10,783 nucleotides of DNA, taken from assembly GCA_020048935.1 (NCBI GenBank), contig JAIFLS010000227.1:1-10783 (forward strand). The letters run 5' to 3'. The notes beneath the pieces are model-generated. The model did not search any database and was not told the origin of the DNA. It saw only the letters and a program-made list of their open reading frames with translations. A program made the position numbers and the translations under genes. How positions within the stretch are numbered: position 1 is the stretch's first letter; the number at the start of each line of letters is the position of its first letter. Below are positions 1-7,430 of the stretch, in pieces. This DNA is from a bacterium (lineage in GTDB: Bacteria > Verrucomicrobiota > Kiritimatiellia > UBA8416).

Positions 1-1706
1 TGCTACGGGCCAATAATAACGGGGAAGGCGGCATTCTCGCGCTGATGGCGCTGGTGAGCCGTAACCCTGTCGCGAAAAGGCGGTTGTTTGTTTTCATCGG
101 CCTGTTCGGCGCCTCCCTGCTTTACGGCGACGGCCTGATCGCCCCGGCCATATCGGTCCTCAGCGCTGTCGAGGGGCTGAACATGGGGGCGCTTGTCGTC
201 CCGCCGCACACCATTATGCTGATCGCGCTGGTCGCGCTGGTGTTGCTGTTCGGGATGCAACGGCACGGCACCCAGACCGTCGGCAGCATCTTCGGGCCAG
301 TCATGCTGCTCTGGTTTGCCGCGCTTGCCTCTCTGGGAATAGCCTCGATTATCCAGGCACCCGGTATCCTGGCCGCCGTGAATCCGCGCTATGCCGTCGA
401 CTTCTTCATCAATAACCGCTGGCAGGCTTTTATCACAATGGGGGCTGTCTTCCTGGCGGTCACCGGGGGAGAGACGCTCTATGCCGATCTGGGACACTTC
501 GGTGTCGGCCCGATCCGGCGGGGCTGGTTCTGTCTCGTGATGCCGTCGCTGATGCTGAACTATGCCGGCCAGGGTGCCTGGATGCTCAACGCCTTGAATG
601 ATCCCGGCAGTGTGACTTTGGTGGGCGGAATCCCCGTCCTGAATCAGGAACTCATCAACAATCTCTTTTTCAGGAATGTCCCCAACTGGGCGATTTATCC
701 GATGGTGGCGCTTGCCACCGCTTCGACGATTATCGCCTCGCAGGCGATCATCTCCGGTGCCTTCTCGATGACCCGCCAGGCCATTCAGCTCGGCTATTTC
801 CCGCGCCTGTCGATTGTCCACACCTCGTCGAGACAGATCGGCCAGGTTTATCTTCCCCTTGTGAAATGGTTTATGCTGGCGGGCACGATCACGCTGGTGC
901 TGGGGTTCGGCAGTTCCGCCAGCCTGGCCGGGGCCTACGGGATGGCGGTGTCGCTTACGATGCTGATCACCACTCTGCTGTTGCTAGCCGTGATGCGTTG
1001 CCTCTGGAAGTGGCCACTGCCGGCGGTGCTCCTGGTCGCGGTGCCGTTTCTCGCCATGGATCTGATGTTCTTTGGTTCCAACATCTTGAAAATCGGCGAC
1101 GGCGGCTGGGCTCCGATCGTGATCGCGGTTTGCTTTATGGCCATCATGACCACCTGGTATCGCGGCCGCGAAATCCTGGCAAAGCGGATGGCGGACGCCG
1201 CCATCTCGATTGATCTGTTCATCCAGGACGTGATCAACACCCGGCCGCACCGGGTGCCGGGCGTGGCTGTATTCCTGACCGGACATGCCAACATCATCCC
1301 CCGCACGCTGCTGCACAACTTCAAACACAACAAGATCCTGCACCAGCAGATTGTGCTCCTGACCGTCCGGACGGAGGATGTCCCGCATATTCCAGAGCAG
1401 GAACGGATACAGACGACCGTTCTCCCGGAGGGTTTCTATCAGTTGTTAATCCGCTATGGATTCAGCGAAGACCCGGATCTGTCCTCGATCCTGAAAACCG
1501 TAAGCCTTGGCGATCTGGACCTTGACCCGATGAAGATCACGTTCTTCCTTGGACGCGAGACCCTCATCCTGGGCCGGGACCCGGCCATGCGCGCCTGGCG
1601 AAAAGGGCTGTTCGCGTATCTTTCCAGAAATGCCTGGGATGCCTCGAAGTACTTCCGGATCCCCCCCAACCGGGTCATTGAGATCGGAATCCAGATTGAG
1701 CTTTAA
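1..1706 (+). CDS. kup: Kup-type potassium uptake transporter, 5' end missing
   Basis: This is the C-terminal 567 residues of a Kup/HAK/KT family K+ transporter (inner membrane, K+ uptake probably coupled to H+). The reading frame is already open at the first full codon (base 3). The family motif GEGGILALMAL begins at visible residue 7, so the Met codon at 45 is internal. Against E. coli Kup about 70 N-terminal residues, including the first membrane segments, lie outside the window. Other hallmarks are TGGETLYADLGHFG, NYAGQGAWMLN, IASQAIISGAFSMTRQAIQLGYFPR and a soluble C-terminal domain ending FRIPPNRVIEIGIQIEL, which matches the E. coli terminus closely. The hydrophobic half spans roughly visible residues 25-400 and the cytoplasmic tail the rest. 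The stop TAA lies 6 bases from the stop of the convergent antiporter gene, leaving no room for a separate terminator. Family assignment is very secure; cation specificity is from the family. Confidence 0.96.
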   Translation, partial: LRANNNGEGGILALMALVSRNPVAKRRLFVFIGLFGASLLYGDGLIAPAISVLSAVEGLNMGALVVPPHTIMLIALVALVLLFGMQRHGTQTVGSIFGPVMLLWFAALASLGIASIIQAPGILAAVNPRYAVDFFINNRWQAFITMGAVFLAVTGGETLYADLGHFGVGPIRRGWFCLVMPSLMLNYAGQGAWMLNALNDPGSVTLVGGIPVLNQELINNLFFRNVPNWAIYPMVALATASTIIASQAIISGAFSMTRQAIQLGYFPRLSIVHTSSRQIGQVYLPLVKWFMLAGTITLVLGFGSSASLAGAYGMAVSLTMLITTLLLLAVMRCLWKWPLPAVLLVAVPFLAMDLMFFGSNILKIGDGGWAPIVIAVCFMAIMTTWYRGREILAKRMADAAISIDLFIQDVINTRPHRVPGVAVFLTGHANIIPRTLLHNFKHNKILHQQIVLLTVRTEDVPHIPEQERIQTTVLPEGFYQLLIRYGFSEDPDLSSILKTVSLGDLDLDPMKITFFLGRETLILGRDPAMRAWRKGLFAYLSRNAWDASKYFRIPPNRVIEIGIQIEL

Positions 1707-1712
1707 TCCGGG

Positions 1713-2768
1713 CTAGAGTGCCCCGCCGACCATGAAGAAACCGACTGCGATCATGCCGTACACGGCGAGCAGAAGGAGTCCTTCCAACCAGTTCGTGCTG
1801 CCGGAGCTGACGACCCGGTTTGCGATGGCCACGCTCCCGCAGAAGAACGCCAGCTCGATCGGCAGGAAGACAATGCTCATCGGCTTCATGACCAGGCTGA
1901 TCAACACCAGCAGCGGTGCGACGAAAAGGGCGATCTGGAGACTCGATCCGACGGCGATCTCGATGGCGATGTCCATCTTGTTCTTAAGGGCCATCATGAC
2001 GGCCGTGCTGTGTTCGGCGGCGTTGCCCACGATGGGAATCAAGATCAGGCCGACGAACATCTTGTTGATATTCAGTGCTTCCGTCATGGGTTCGATGCTC
2101 TTCACCAGCAACTCCGACTCGAGCGCGATGAGAAGCGTGCAGAGTGCCAGGACGAAGATCGCATAGCCCTTGGTCCACTTCGTCTCGATCTCCTCGGGGT
2201 GCTCAACCCCGTAAAGGTCGGCATGGTTCCGGAAGGAGTAGACCAAGCCCAGCACGTACATGGACAAGAGTATCGCCGCCACGACGACGCTGAACCCCTC
2301 GTACTGGGTGGTGACGAGGCTTTCGGGAAGCGTGTACGTGAAGATGGCGGGCAGGGCCAGGCCGATTACCGCGAACAGCAGCATGGTCGCCGTGAACCGG
2401 CCCAGTTGCGCATCGAATTTCAATTCCTTGTGCTTCAACCCGCCCAGGAAGATGCTGAGGCCGAGCACGAACAGGATGTTGCCCAGGACGGAACCGGCCA
2501 GCGAGGCCTTGACCACGTCGAAGAGGCCGGCCTTCAGCGCGAAGAAAGCGATGATCAGTTCCGTCGCGTTGCCGAAGGTGGCGTTGAGGAAGCCGCCCAC
2601 CTTGGGACCCGTGTAGACGGCGATCTCCTCCGTTGCCTCGCCGAGTAATCCAGCCAGCGGGATGATGGCCAGGCAGGCCATGAAGAAGATGGATGCGGGG
2701 CTCCACTCCAGGAAATGCCCGAGGATCGAGAGAGGGACGAAAAGGAGGAGAATGCGAAGGTATTTCAT
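1713..2768 (-). CDS. Cax/YfkE-like Ca2+/H+ antiporter
   Basis: A 351-residue membrane protein of the Ca2+:cation antiporter (CaCA) superfamily, CAX branch, which expels Ca2+ (or Mn2+ or other cations) in exchange for H+. Two internally homologous halves each carry the signature cation-binding repeat: GGFLNATFGNATELI at residues 58-72 and GLILIPIVGNAAEHS at 240-254, with the key acidic residues E70 and E252. About 11 membrane segments are visible. The acidic loop between the halves (about 180-200, with H and E residues) is typical of the family. The start was set at 2768 because MKYLRILLLFVPLSILGHF matches the usual N terminus of YfkE-like proteins and gives the normal length of about 350. In-frame upstream starts exist at 2807 (ATG) and 2825 (GTG). 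None of the three has a clear Shine-Dalgarno sequence, so the exact start is uncertain. It is transcribed away from the oad operon and converges with kup. The transported ion is not determined by the sequence. Confidence 0.93.
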   Translation of the reverse strand: MKYLRILLLFVPLSILGHFLEWSPASIFFMACLAIIPLAGLLGEATEEIAVYTGPKVGGFLNATFGNATELIIAFFALKAGLFDVVKASLAGSVLGNILFVLGLSIFLGGLKHKELKFDAQLGRFTATMLLFAVIGLALPAIFTYTLPESLVTTQYEGFSVVVAAILLSMYVLGLVYSFRNHADLYGVEHPEEIETKWTKGYAIFVLALCTLLIALESELLVKSIEPMTEALNINKMFVGLILIPIVGNAAEHSTAVMMALKNKMDIAIEIAVGSSLQIALFVAPLLVLISLVMKPMSIVFLPIELAFFCGSVAIANRVVSSGSTNWLEGLLLLAVYGMIAVGFFMVGGAL

Positions 2769-2868
2769 AATTTGAAAAGTCGAACGGACAAGAAATCGTA
2801 CCTCCATCGGGCCGTACGGGCACACGCCCGTTGAGACCGGCCTGACGGATCGAATTCATGGGGGCGGA

Positions 2869-2897
2869 GAAATACCACTATCGGGCAGGGACGTCAA
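2869..2897 (-). promoter_or_regulatory. Candidate promoter for the antiporter gene
   Basis: On the minus strand TTGACG (2897-2892) is followed after 17 bases by TATTTC (2874-2869). The -35 box matches the sigma-70 consensus at five of six positions, but the -10 is weak (three of six). Position and direction suit the antiporter gene, leaving a leader of about 90 bases to the chosen start. This is a suggestion from sequence only. Confidence 0.25.
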
Positions 2898-2904
2898 GAT
2901 CCGC

Positions 2905-2923
2905 GTGAAAAAAATATATTCAC
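2905..2923. promoter_or_regulatory. GTGAA-N9-TTCAC dyad, possible operator
   Basis: A perfect 5-bp inverted repeat, GTGAA at 2905-2909 and TTCAC at 2919-2923, flanks an A/T-only centre. It lies between the two divergent promoter candidates, with its right edge 17 bases upstream of the -35 box of the oad promoter. That place would suit a regulator acting on one or both promoters. The half-sites do not have the 6-base spacing of a Crp/Fnr site. Short dyads of this size also arise by chance, so the call is weak. Confidence 0.2.
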
Positions 2924-2940
2924 AGCTCCATAAATCGTGA

Positions 2941-2971
2941 TTGACTTTTTCATTCCACCCGCCTATATAAC
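2941..2971 (+). promoter_or_regulatory. Sigma-70-like promoter of the oad operon
   Basis: TTGACT (2941-2946, five of six consensus bases) is followed after 17 bases by TATATAAC. Read as TATATA (2964-2969) the spacing is 17; read as TATAAC (2966-2971, five of six) it is 19. Transcription would begin near 2977 and give a 5' leader of about 60 bases before oadG. This is the only strong promoter-like signal seen upstream of the operon, and the four genes that follow are tightly packed, so it probably drives all of them. Confidence 0.7.
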
Positions 2972-3027
2972 ACCGTTTTCAATTCTGATTTCAGGGCGGT
3001 ACCCACCAACGGAACCGGACCGCTCAG

Positions 3028-3032
3028 GGAGG
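3028..3032 (+). promoter_or_regulatory. Ribosome binding site deciding the oadG start
   Basis: GGAGG at 3028-3032 sits 7 bases before the ATG at 3040, which is optimal. It is only 1 base before the ATG at 3034, which is too close for initiation. The second ATG is therefore taken as the start of oadG. Confidence 0.75.
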
Positions 3033-3039
3033 AATGTTT

Positions 3040-3264
3040 ATGGAGTTGTTCGTGCAGGCGTTAACCATCATGACACTGGGCATGGTCCTGGTGTTCCTGT
3101 TTCTTTTCGTCGTCATACAGTGCATGAATATGACCGCATTCCTGGTTCGCCGTTACGCGGTGAAGCACCCTGTCCCGCTGTCCGACGGCACCGAAACCAT
3201 TGCTCTAGCCCGTTTGGCGGCGGCCATCGCCGCCGCGACCGAATACACATCCGAAAAGCATTAG
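3040..3264 (+). CDS. oadG: Oxaloacetate decarboxylase gamma subunit (OadG)
   Basis: A 74-residue single-span membrane protein. OadG anchors the biotin-carrying alpha subunit to the membrane beta subunit and in characterised enzymes binds Zn2+ through its C-terminal tail. The sequence fits: one hydrophobic segment (about residues 5-27) containing the family pattern TLGMVLVFLFLF, then a basic stretch (VRR), a variable linker and an Ala-rich AARLAAAIAAA-like helix ending in a polar tail with a terminal His. OadG subunits are poorly conserved, so position counts as evidence too: it lies directly before oadA, the same G-A-B order as in Klebsiella. The start at 3040 is preferred over 3034 because of the ribosome-site spacing. 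Its TAG stop is followed at once by the AAGGAG ribosome site of oadA, so the two are surely co-transcribed. Confidence 0.9.
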   Translation: MELFVQALTIMTLGMVLVFLFLFVVIQCMNMTAFLVRRYAVKHPVPLSDGTETIALARLAAAIAAATEYTSEKH

Positions 3265-3278
3265 AAGGAGACGCTCAC

Positions 3279-5066
3279 ATGGCCCGTGTCCATATTACCG
3301 ACTTGACCCTGCGCGATGCGCACCAGTCGCTTTTCGCGACCCGCATGCTGACCGCCGATATGCTGCCTATGGCCGCCCAGCTCGACGGTGCCGGCTTCTG
3401 GTCGCTGGAAACCTGGGGCGGCGCGACTTTCGACTCCTGCATCCGCTTCCTGAACGAAGACCCGTGGGAGCGGATCCGCAAACTCAAGGCCGCCATGCCC
3501 AGGACGCCGATGCAGATGCTGCTGCGCGGGCAGAACCTGCTTGGCTACCGGCATTACGCCGACGACGTCGTGGAGGCGTTTGTGGAGCTGGCGGCGGCCA
3601 ATGGGGTCGACGTGTTCCGCGTGTTCGATGCGCTCAACGATGTGCGCAACATGCAGACCTCGTTCAAGGCCGTCAAGAAGGCCGGCAAGCATGCGCAGGC
3701 CACGATCAGCTACGCGACCAGCCCCGTCCACACGCTTGAGTCCTACGTGGCCCTGGCCCGCGAGCTCAAGCAGATTGGCGCGGATTCGCTGTGTATCAAG
3801 GATATGGCCGGGCTTCTGAAACCCTACGCGGCCTACGCGCTGGTCAAGGCGCTCAAGAAAGCCGTGGACCTCCCGATCCAGATCCATTCGCACGCCACCA
3901 CGGGCATGTCCGTGGCGACCCTGGTCAAGGCGGTCGAGGCTGGCGCGGACGGGATCGATACCGCCATTTCCTCCATGGCGATGGGGACCAGCCACTCGCC
4001 CACGGAAACCATGGTGGAGATCTTCGCGGGAACGGAATACGACACCGGGCTGGACATCAAGCCGCTGGTCGAGATGGCTGCGTATTTCCGGGATGTCCGC
4101 AAGAAGTATAAAGCCTTCGAATCGTCGTTCGCGGGTGCCGACACCCGTATCCTGATCGCCCAGGTCCCCGGCGGCATGCTCTCCAACCTGGAGAGCCAGC
4201 TCAAGGAGCAGAACGCCCTTGGCAAGCTTGACGCCGTGCTGGAAGAGATCTCGATTGTGCAGAAGGATTTCGGCTACCCTCCCCTGGTAACCCCCACCAG
4301 CCAGATTGTCGGCACACAGGCCGTCTTGAATGTCCTGTTCGGCCGGTACACCCAGCTTAGCAACGAATCGAAGAACCTGCTGGCTGGCAACTACGGACTG
4401 GCGCCCGCCAAGCCGAACGCGGATCTGGTCAAGCGAGTGCTGAAAGAGCTAAACATGCCAGCCATGATCACCTGCCGCCCCGCCGACCTGCTCACGAACG
4501 AGCTGGACAAGATCGAAGAGGAGCTGAAGCAGAAACTCGGCGTCTCATCGGTTGCCCGGGAGGATGTCCTGACGTACGCCATGTTCCCGCAGGTGGCCAT
4601 CGGTTTCTTCAAGACCCGCCCGAACGGGCCGGTCAAGATCGAGGCTCCAGCCGCTGCCGCCTCACCGGTGGTCGCCAAAAGCGCGTCGGGCCACTTCGCG
4701 GTCACGGTGGATGGCGTCGAGCACAAGGTCAGCCGTGTCGCCGAGCCGGATGGCAGCGTGAAGCTCAGCGTGGACGGCCAGCCGTTCCACATCCGCGTCA
4801 AGCAGGTGGACTCCAAGACTCCGGATGATGCAGCCGCGCGCGTCACCACCGGGACCGTGCAAAAGGTGCCAGCCCCCATGCCGGGCACGATTATATCGCT
4901 CACGGGGACCGATGGTGATCAAGTCGATAAGGATGAGCAGATCTGCGTCATGGAGGCGCTTAAAATGCAAATGACCATCCTCAGCACACATGCGGGCCGA
5001 ATCACGTACCGGATCAAGGTGGGCGACGTGGTCAAGGCTGGCGACACGATTGCGGAGATCGCGTAA
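3279..5066 (+). CDS. oadA: Oxaloacetate decarboxylase alpha subunit (OadA), biotin protein
   Basis: A 595-residue cytoplasmic subunit that moves the carboxyl group from oxaloacetate to its own biotin, giving pyruvate. The carboxyltransferase TIM barrel opens with TDLTLRDAHQSLFATRM (residues 7-23). Metal ligands are D13 and the HSH pair H203/H205, and the active-site lysine is K174 in CIKDMAG. A conserved PYC/OADA helical region follows (about 290-450, with QVPGGMLSNLESQL). An Ala/Pro linker, a beta-rich segment (about 471-510) and the biotinyl domain (about 529-595) complete the protein. The biotin lysine is K562 in EALKM, 33 residues from the C terminus. The Met usually found before it is replaced by Leu. 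The start is set at 3279 by AAGGAG 8 bases upstream and by homology; an open frame extends further upstream but is not coding. Pyruvate carboxylase subunit B is related, but the oadG and oadB neighbours settle the role. A biotin ligase must be encoded elsewhere. Confidence 0.96.
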   Translation: MARVHITDLTLRDAHQSLFATRMLTADMLPMAAQLDGAGFWSLETWGGATFDSCIRFLNEDPWERIRKLKAAMPRTPMQMLLRGQNLLGYRHYADDVVEAFVELAAANGVDVFRVFDALNDVRNMQTSFKAVKKAGKHAQATISYATSPVHTLESYVALARELKQIGADSLCIKDMAGLLKPYAAYALVKALKKAVDLPIQIHSHATTGMSVATLVKAVEAGADGIDTAISSMAMGTSHSPTETMVEIFAGTEYDTGLDIKPLVEMAAYFRDVRKKYKAFESSFAGADTRILIAQVPGGMLSNLESQLKEQNALGKLDAVLEEISIVQKDFGYPPLVTPTSQIVGTQAVLNVLFGRYTQLSNESKNLLAGNYGLAPAKPNADLVKRVLKELNMPAMITCRPADLLTNELDKIEEELKQKLGVSSVAREDVLTYAMFPQVAIGFFKTRPNGPVKIEAPAAAASPVVAKSASGHFAVTVDGVEHKVSRVAEPDGSVKLSVDGQPFHIRVKQVDSKTPDDAAARVTTGTVQKVPAPMPGTIISLTGTDGDQVDKDEQICVMEALKMQMTILSTHAGRITYRIKVGDVVKAGDTIAEIA

Positions 5067-5081
5067 GAGAAGGACCTGTCG

Positions 5082-6443
5082 ATGCCACATGCCATAACAC
5101 AATCATTAATAACATTCCTCAGCCGCCGCGGTGTTCGCCCGGTAGTTTTAACCGTCCTGACCGTCCTGGCGCTGGTGCAGTTCTTTCCGGCTTCCCCGGC
5201 ACAGGCGGTTGTTGACGTCCCTCCCGCCGCCGCCGCGGGTGCCGTTGTGATGGAGTCCACGACTCCGCAGCAACCCGTCGGCGACGTGGTGTCGATGGGC
5301 GGCTGTCTCAGGAGCATTGCTCGATCGACCGGCATCTGGGACATGACCGCTGGCGGCCACTGGAAGCAGATCATCATGGTCGTCGTTGGTTTTGTCCTGC
5401 TCTATCTGGGCGTGGTCAAGGGCTTCGAGCCCTTGCTGCTTGTCCCGATCGCCTTCGGCACCATTTTCGTCAATGTACCGCTGGGCGAGATGGGTAGCGC
5501 ACATGGGTTCCTGACCTTGATCTTCGAGAAGGGTATCCGGAATGAGGTATTGCCCCTGATGGTCTTCATGGGGATTGGCGCGCTGTGCGACTTCGGGCCG
5601 CTCCTGGCCTGTCCGCGCGTCGCGATCCTTGGCGCGGCCGCGCAGTTTGGCGTCTTCGGGACCTTGCTGGGCGTCGCGGCCCTGAATGCCCTGCCGTGGT
5701 TCGACTTCTCGATCAAGCAGGCCTGCTCGATTGCCATCATTGGAGGCGCGGATGGCCCGACCTCGATCATCGTGGCGTCCAAGTATGCTCCTGAAATGCT
5801 CGGGTCCATCGCGGTGGCTGCGTATTCCTACATGGCCCTGGTCCCGGTGATCCAGCCGCCGATCATGAAGCTGCTGACCACGCCGAAAGAGCGCCTGATC
5901 CGCATGCGCCAGGTGCGCGAGGTCAGCCAACTGGAAAAAATCATATTCCCGTTGCTGCTCGTGGCGCTTTGCGTCCTGCTCCTGCCGACGGCCCTGCCGC
6001 TGATGGGCTGTTTCGCTTTCGGCAATTTCATCAAGGAGTCCGCCGTTATCGAGCGCATCTCGAAAACCCTGCAGAACGAGCTGATGAACCTGGCCACGAT
6101 CTTCCTGGGGCTGGGTGTCGGCATGCAGATGGCGGCGGACAAGTTCATTCAACCCGAGACGCTGGGCATTATCCTGCTGGGGCTTCTGGCCTTCTCGCTG
6201 GGCACGGCCGGCGGTGTGCTATTCGCCAAGCTGATGAATCTGATCTGGAAAGACAACCCGGTCAACCCGTTGATCGGCTCGGCGGGCGTCAGTGCCTTCC
6301 CGATGGCGGCCCGGGTCTCGAACAAGCTGGGGCTTGAAGCCGATCCGCACAATTTCCTGCTGATGCATGCACTGGGTGCCAACCTGGCCGGGCAGATCGG
6401 CTCGGTGGTCGCGGCCGGTGTCATCCTGTCCATTTTCAGCTAG
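5082..6443 (+). CDS. oadB: Oxaloacetate decarboxylase beta subunit (OadB), Na+ pump
   Basis: A 453-residue inner-membrane subunit that decarboxylates carboxybiotin on OadA and couples this to Na+ export. The family core runs from about residue 88 to the end. The Klebsiella functional residues D203, Y229, N373, G377, S382 and R389 correspond by my alignment to D224 (GGADGPTS), Y250 (AAYSY), N395, G399, S404 and R411 (NPLIGSAGVSAFPMAARVSN), all conserved. Oddly, about 75-85 extra residues precede the core: a basic start (RR at 15-16), a hydrophobic stretch (about 21-35), PASPAQA (36-42, a signal-peptidase-like AQA site) and a low-complexity Ala/Pro/Val region. AAGGA lies 7 bases before the ATG, and the gene follows the oadA stop after 15 bases. 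No good alternative start removes the extension: a Met at residue 57 lacks a clear ribosome site. The related beta subunits of methylmalonyl-CoA and glutaconyl-CoA decarboxylases are similar, but OadA decides the substrate. Confidence 0.95.
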   Translation: MPHAITQSLITFLSRRGVRPVVLTVLTVLALVQFFPASPAQAVVDVPPAAAAGAVVMESTTPQQPVGDVVSMGGCLRSIARSTGIWDMTAGGHWKQIIMVVVGFVLLYLGVVKGFEPLLLVPIAFGTIFVNVPLGEMGSAHGFLTLIFEKGIRNEVLPLMVFMGIGALCDFGPLLACPRVAILGAAAQFGVFGTLLGVAALNALPWFDFSIKQACSIAIIGGADGPTSIIVASKYAPEMLGSIAVAAYSYMALVPVIQPPIMKLLTTPKERLIRMRQVREVSQLEKIIFPLLLVALCVLLLPTALPLMGCFAFGNFIKESAVIERISKTLQNELMNLATIFLGLGVGMQMAADKFIQPETLGIILLGLLAFSLGTAGGVLFAKLMNLIWKDNPVNPLIGSAGVSAFPMAARVSNKLGLEADPHNFLLMHALGANLAGQIGSVVAAGVILSIFS

Positions 6444-6447
6444 CGAA

Positions 6448-7410
6448 ATGCTTGCGATCCTGCTTCGTCTATTATCCGTGTTCCTGATGATCGGAATGGG
6501 CTGGGTTGCGCGGCAACGACAGATGATCGATGCGGATACCACGCGCAACCTCTCGCGATTGCTGACCAACTTCTTCTATCCGGCGCTGATCTTCACCAGC
6601 ATGTTGCGCAACTTCGACACCGCCGGACTGGCGGCACACTGGCTGCTCCCGGCTGGCGGATTCCTGATCATGCTGACCGGGTTCGGGATCGGCCTGCTGG
6701 TTGAACGACTCGTGGTCGATCCGCACAGCCAGCAAGGCCATGCCTTCCTTTTCCAGTGCACGGTCAACAATTACTCGTTCCTGCCGATGCCACTGGCGTT
6801 GATGCTCTGGGGCGAGGCGGGGGTGGCCGGCCTGATCTTCTCGACACTGGGACCCGAGGTGGCGGTCTGGACCCTGGGGGTATACGCGCTTTCCGGTCGG
6901 CAGTTGCGCCGCGAAAGCCTACGCCATCTCGTGAATGCACCGCTGCTGACCATGGCCGCCGCGCTAGTCTTCATCCTGTTGCGTGACGGCTTGCCATCGA
7001 ATGCCGTGTCTCTGCTCGCGTTGCCGGCCGTGCAGGCGACATGCGAGTCCATCATGTCCGCGCTCACACTCATCGGCGGAGCAACCATCCCGGTCGCGAT
7101 GATCGTGGCGGGCAGCCGGATGGCGGGACTGCAGGGGCACCACCTTTTCAGCCGTCTCCAGATTTCCGTGGGTGTCCTGCGGCTGGTTATGATACCGGCG
7201 GCCGCCATCGTCCTGCTGCACATACTGCCACTGCCGGCAGACGTGGAGCGCATTCTCTGCCTGGTGGCGGTAATGCCGTCCGCCATCACCAGCGTTGTGC
7301 TCAGCGAGATCTACCGGGCTGACAGCGAATTCGCGGCATCCAGCGTGCTGATCACCCATTTCTTCTGCTTGCTGACCATCCCGCTATGGCTGCTGCTGCT
7401 GAACGGGTAA
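6448..7410 (+). CDS. AEC-family carrier, candidate organic-acid transporter
   Basis: A 320-residue membrane protein of the auxin efflux carrier (AEC) family with about ten hydrophobic segments in two halves of five. Family features visible are the N-terminal MLAILLRLLSVFLMIGMGWVA, the NNYSFLPMPL motif (107-116), where AEC proteins have an N-x-x-F-x-x-P-L-like signature, GGATIPVAMIVAGSRMA (210-226) and the C-terminal PSAITSVVLSEIY followed by FAASSVLITHFFCLLTIPL. Characterised bacterial members include Oenococcus malate permease MleP and the Klebsiella malonate carrier MdcF. The ATG lies 4 bases after the oadB stop with no clear ribosome site of its own, so translation is probably coupled to oadB. 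Location at the end of an oxaloacetate decarboxylase operon suggests transport of malate, oxaloacetate, citrate or the product pyruvate, but substrate and direction are inference. Longer upstream frames overlap oadB and do not match the family. Confidence 0.9.
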   Translation: MLAILLRLLSVFLMIGMGWVARQRQMIDADTTRNLSRLLTNFFYPALIFTSMLRNFDTAGLAAHWLLPAGGFLIMLTGFGIGLLVERLVVDPHSQQGHAFLFQCTVNNYSFLPMPLALMLWGEAGVAGLIFSTLGPEVAVWTLGVYALSGRQLRRESLRHLVNAPLLTMAAALVFILLRDGLPSNAVSLLALPAVQATCESIMSALTLIGGATIPVAMIVAGSRMAGLQGHHLFSRLQISVGVLRLVMIPAAAIVLLHILPLPADVERILCLVAVMPSAITSVVLSEIYRADSEFAASSVLITHFFCLLTIPLWLLLLNG

Positions 7411-7430
7411 TCGGCCGATGCAGGCTGGCA

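Noticed and set aside
1984..2648. Long alternative-frame reading frames over the antiporter gene
   Set aside because: They are Arg/Gly/Asp/Gln-rich products of high GC content opposite or out of phase with a clear conserved gene.
2996..3023. GCGGT/ACCGC stem in the oadG leader as a riboswitch or attenuator
   Set aside because: Only about five pairs form, no known riboswitch core was recognised, and the ribosome site stays outside the stem.
2937..3278. An open frame in phase with oadA extends about 114 codons upstream of it
   Set aside because: It crosses the promoter and the whole oadG gene in another frame, its sequence has no family likeness, and oadA has its own ribosome site and a homologous start at 3279.
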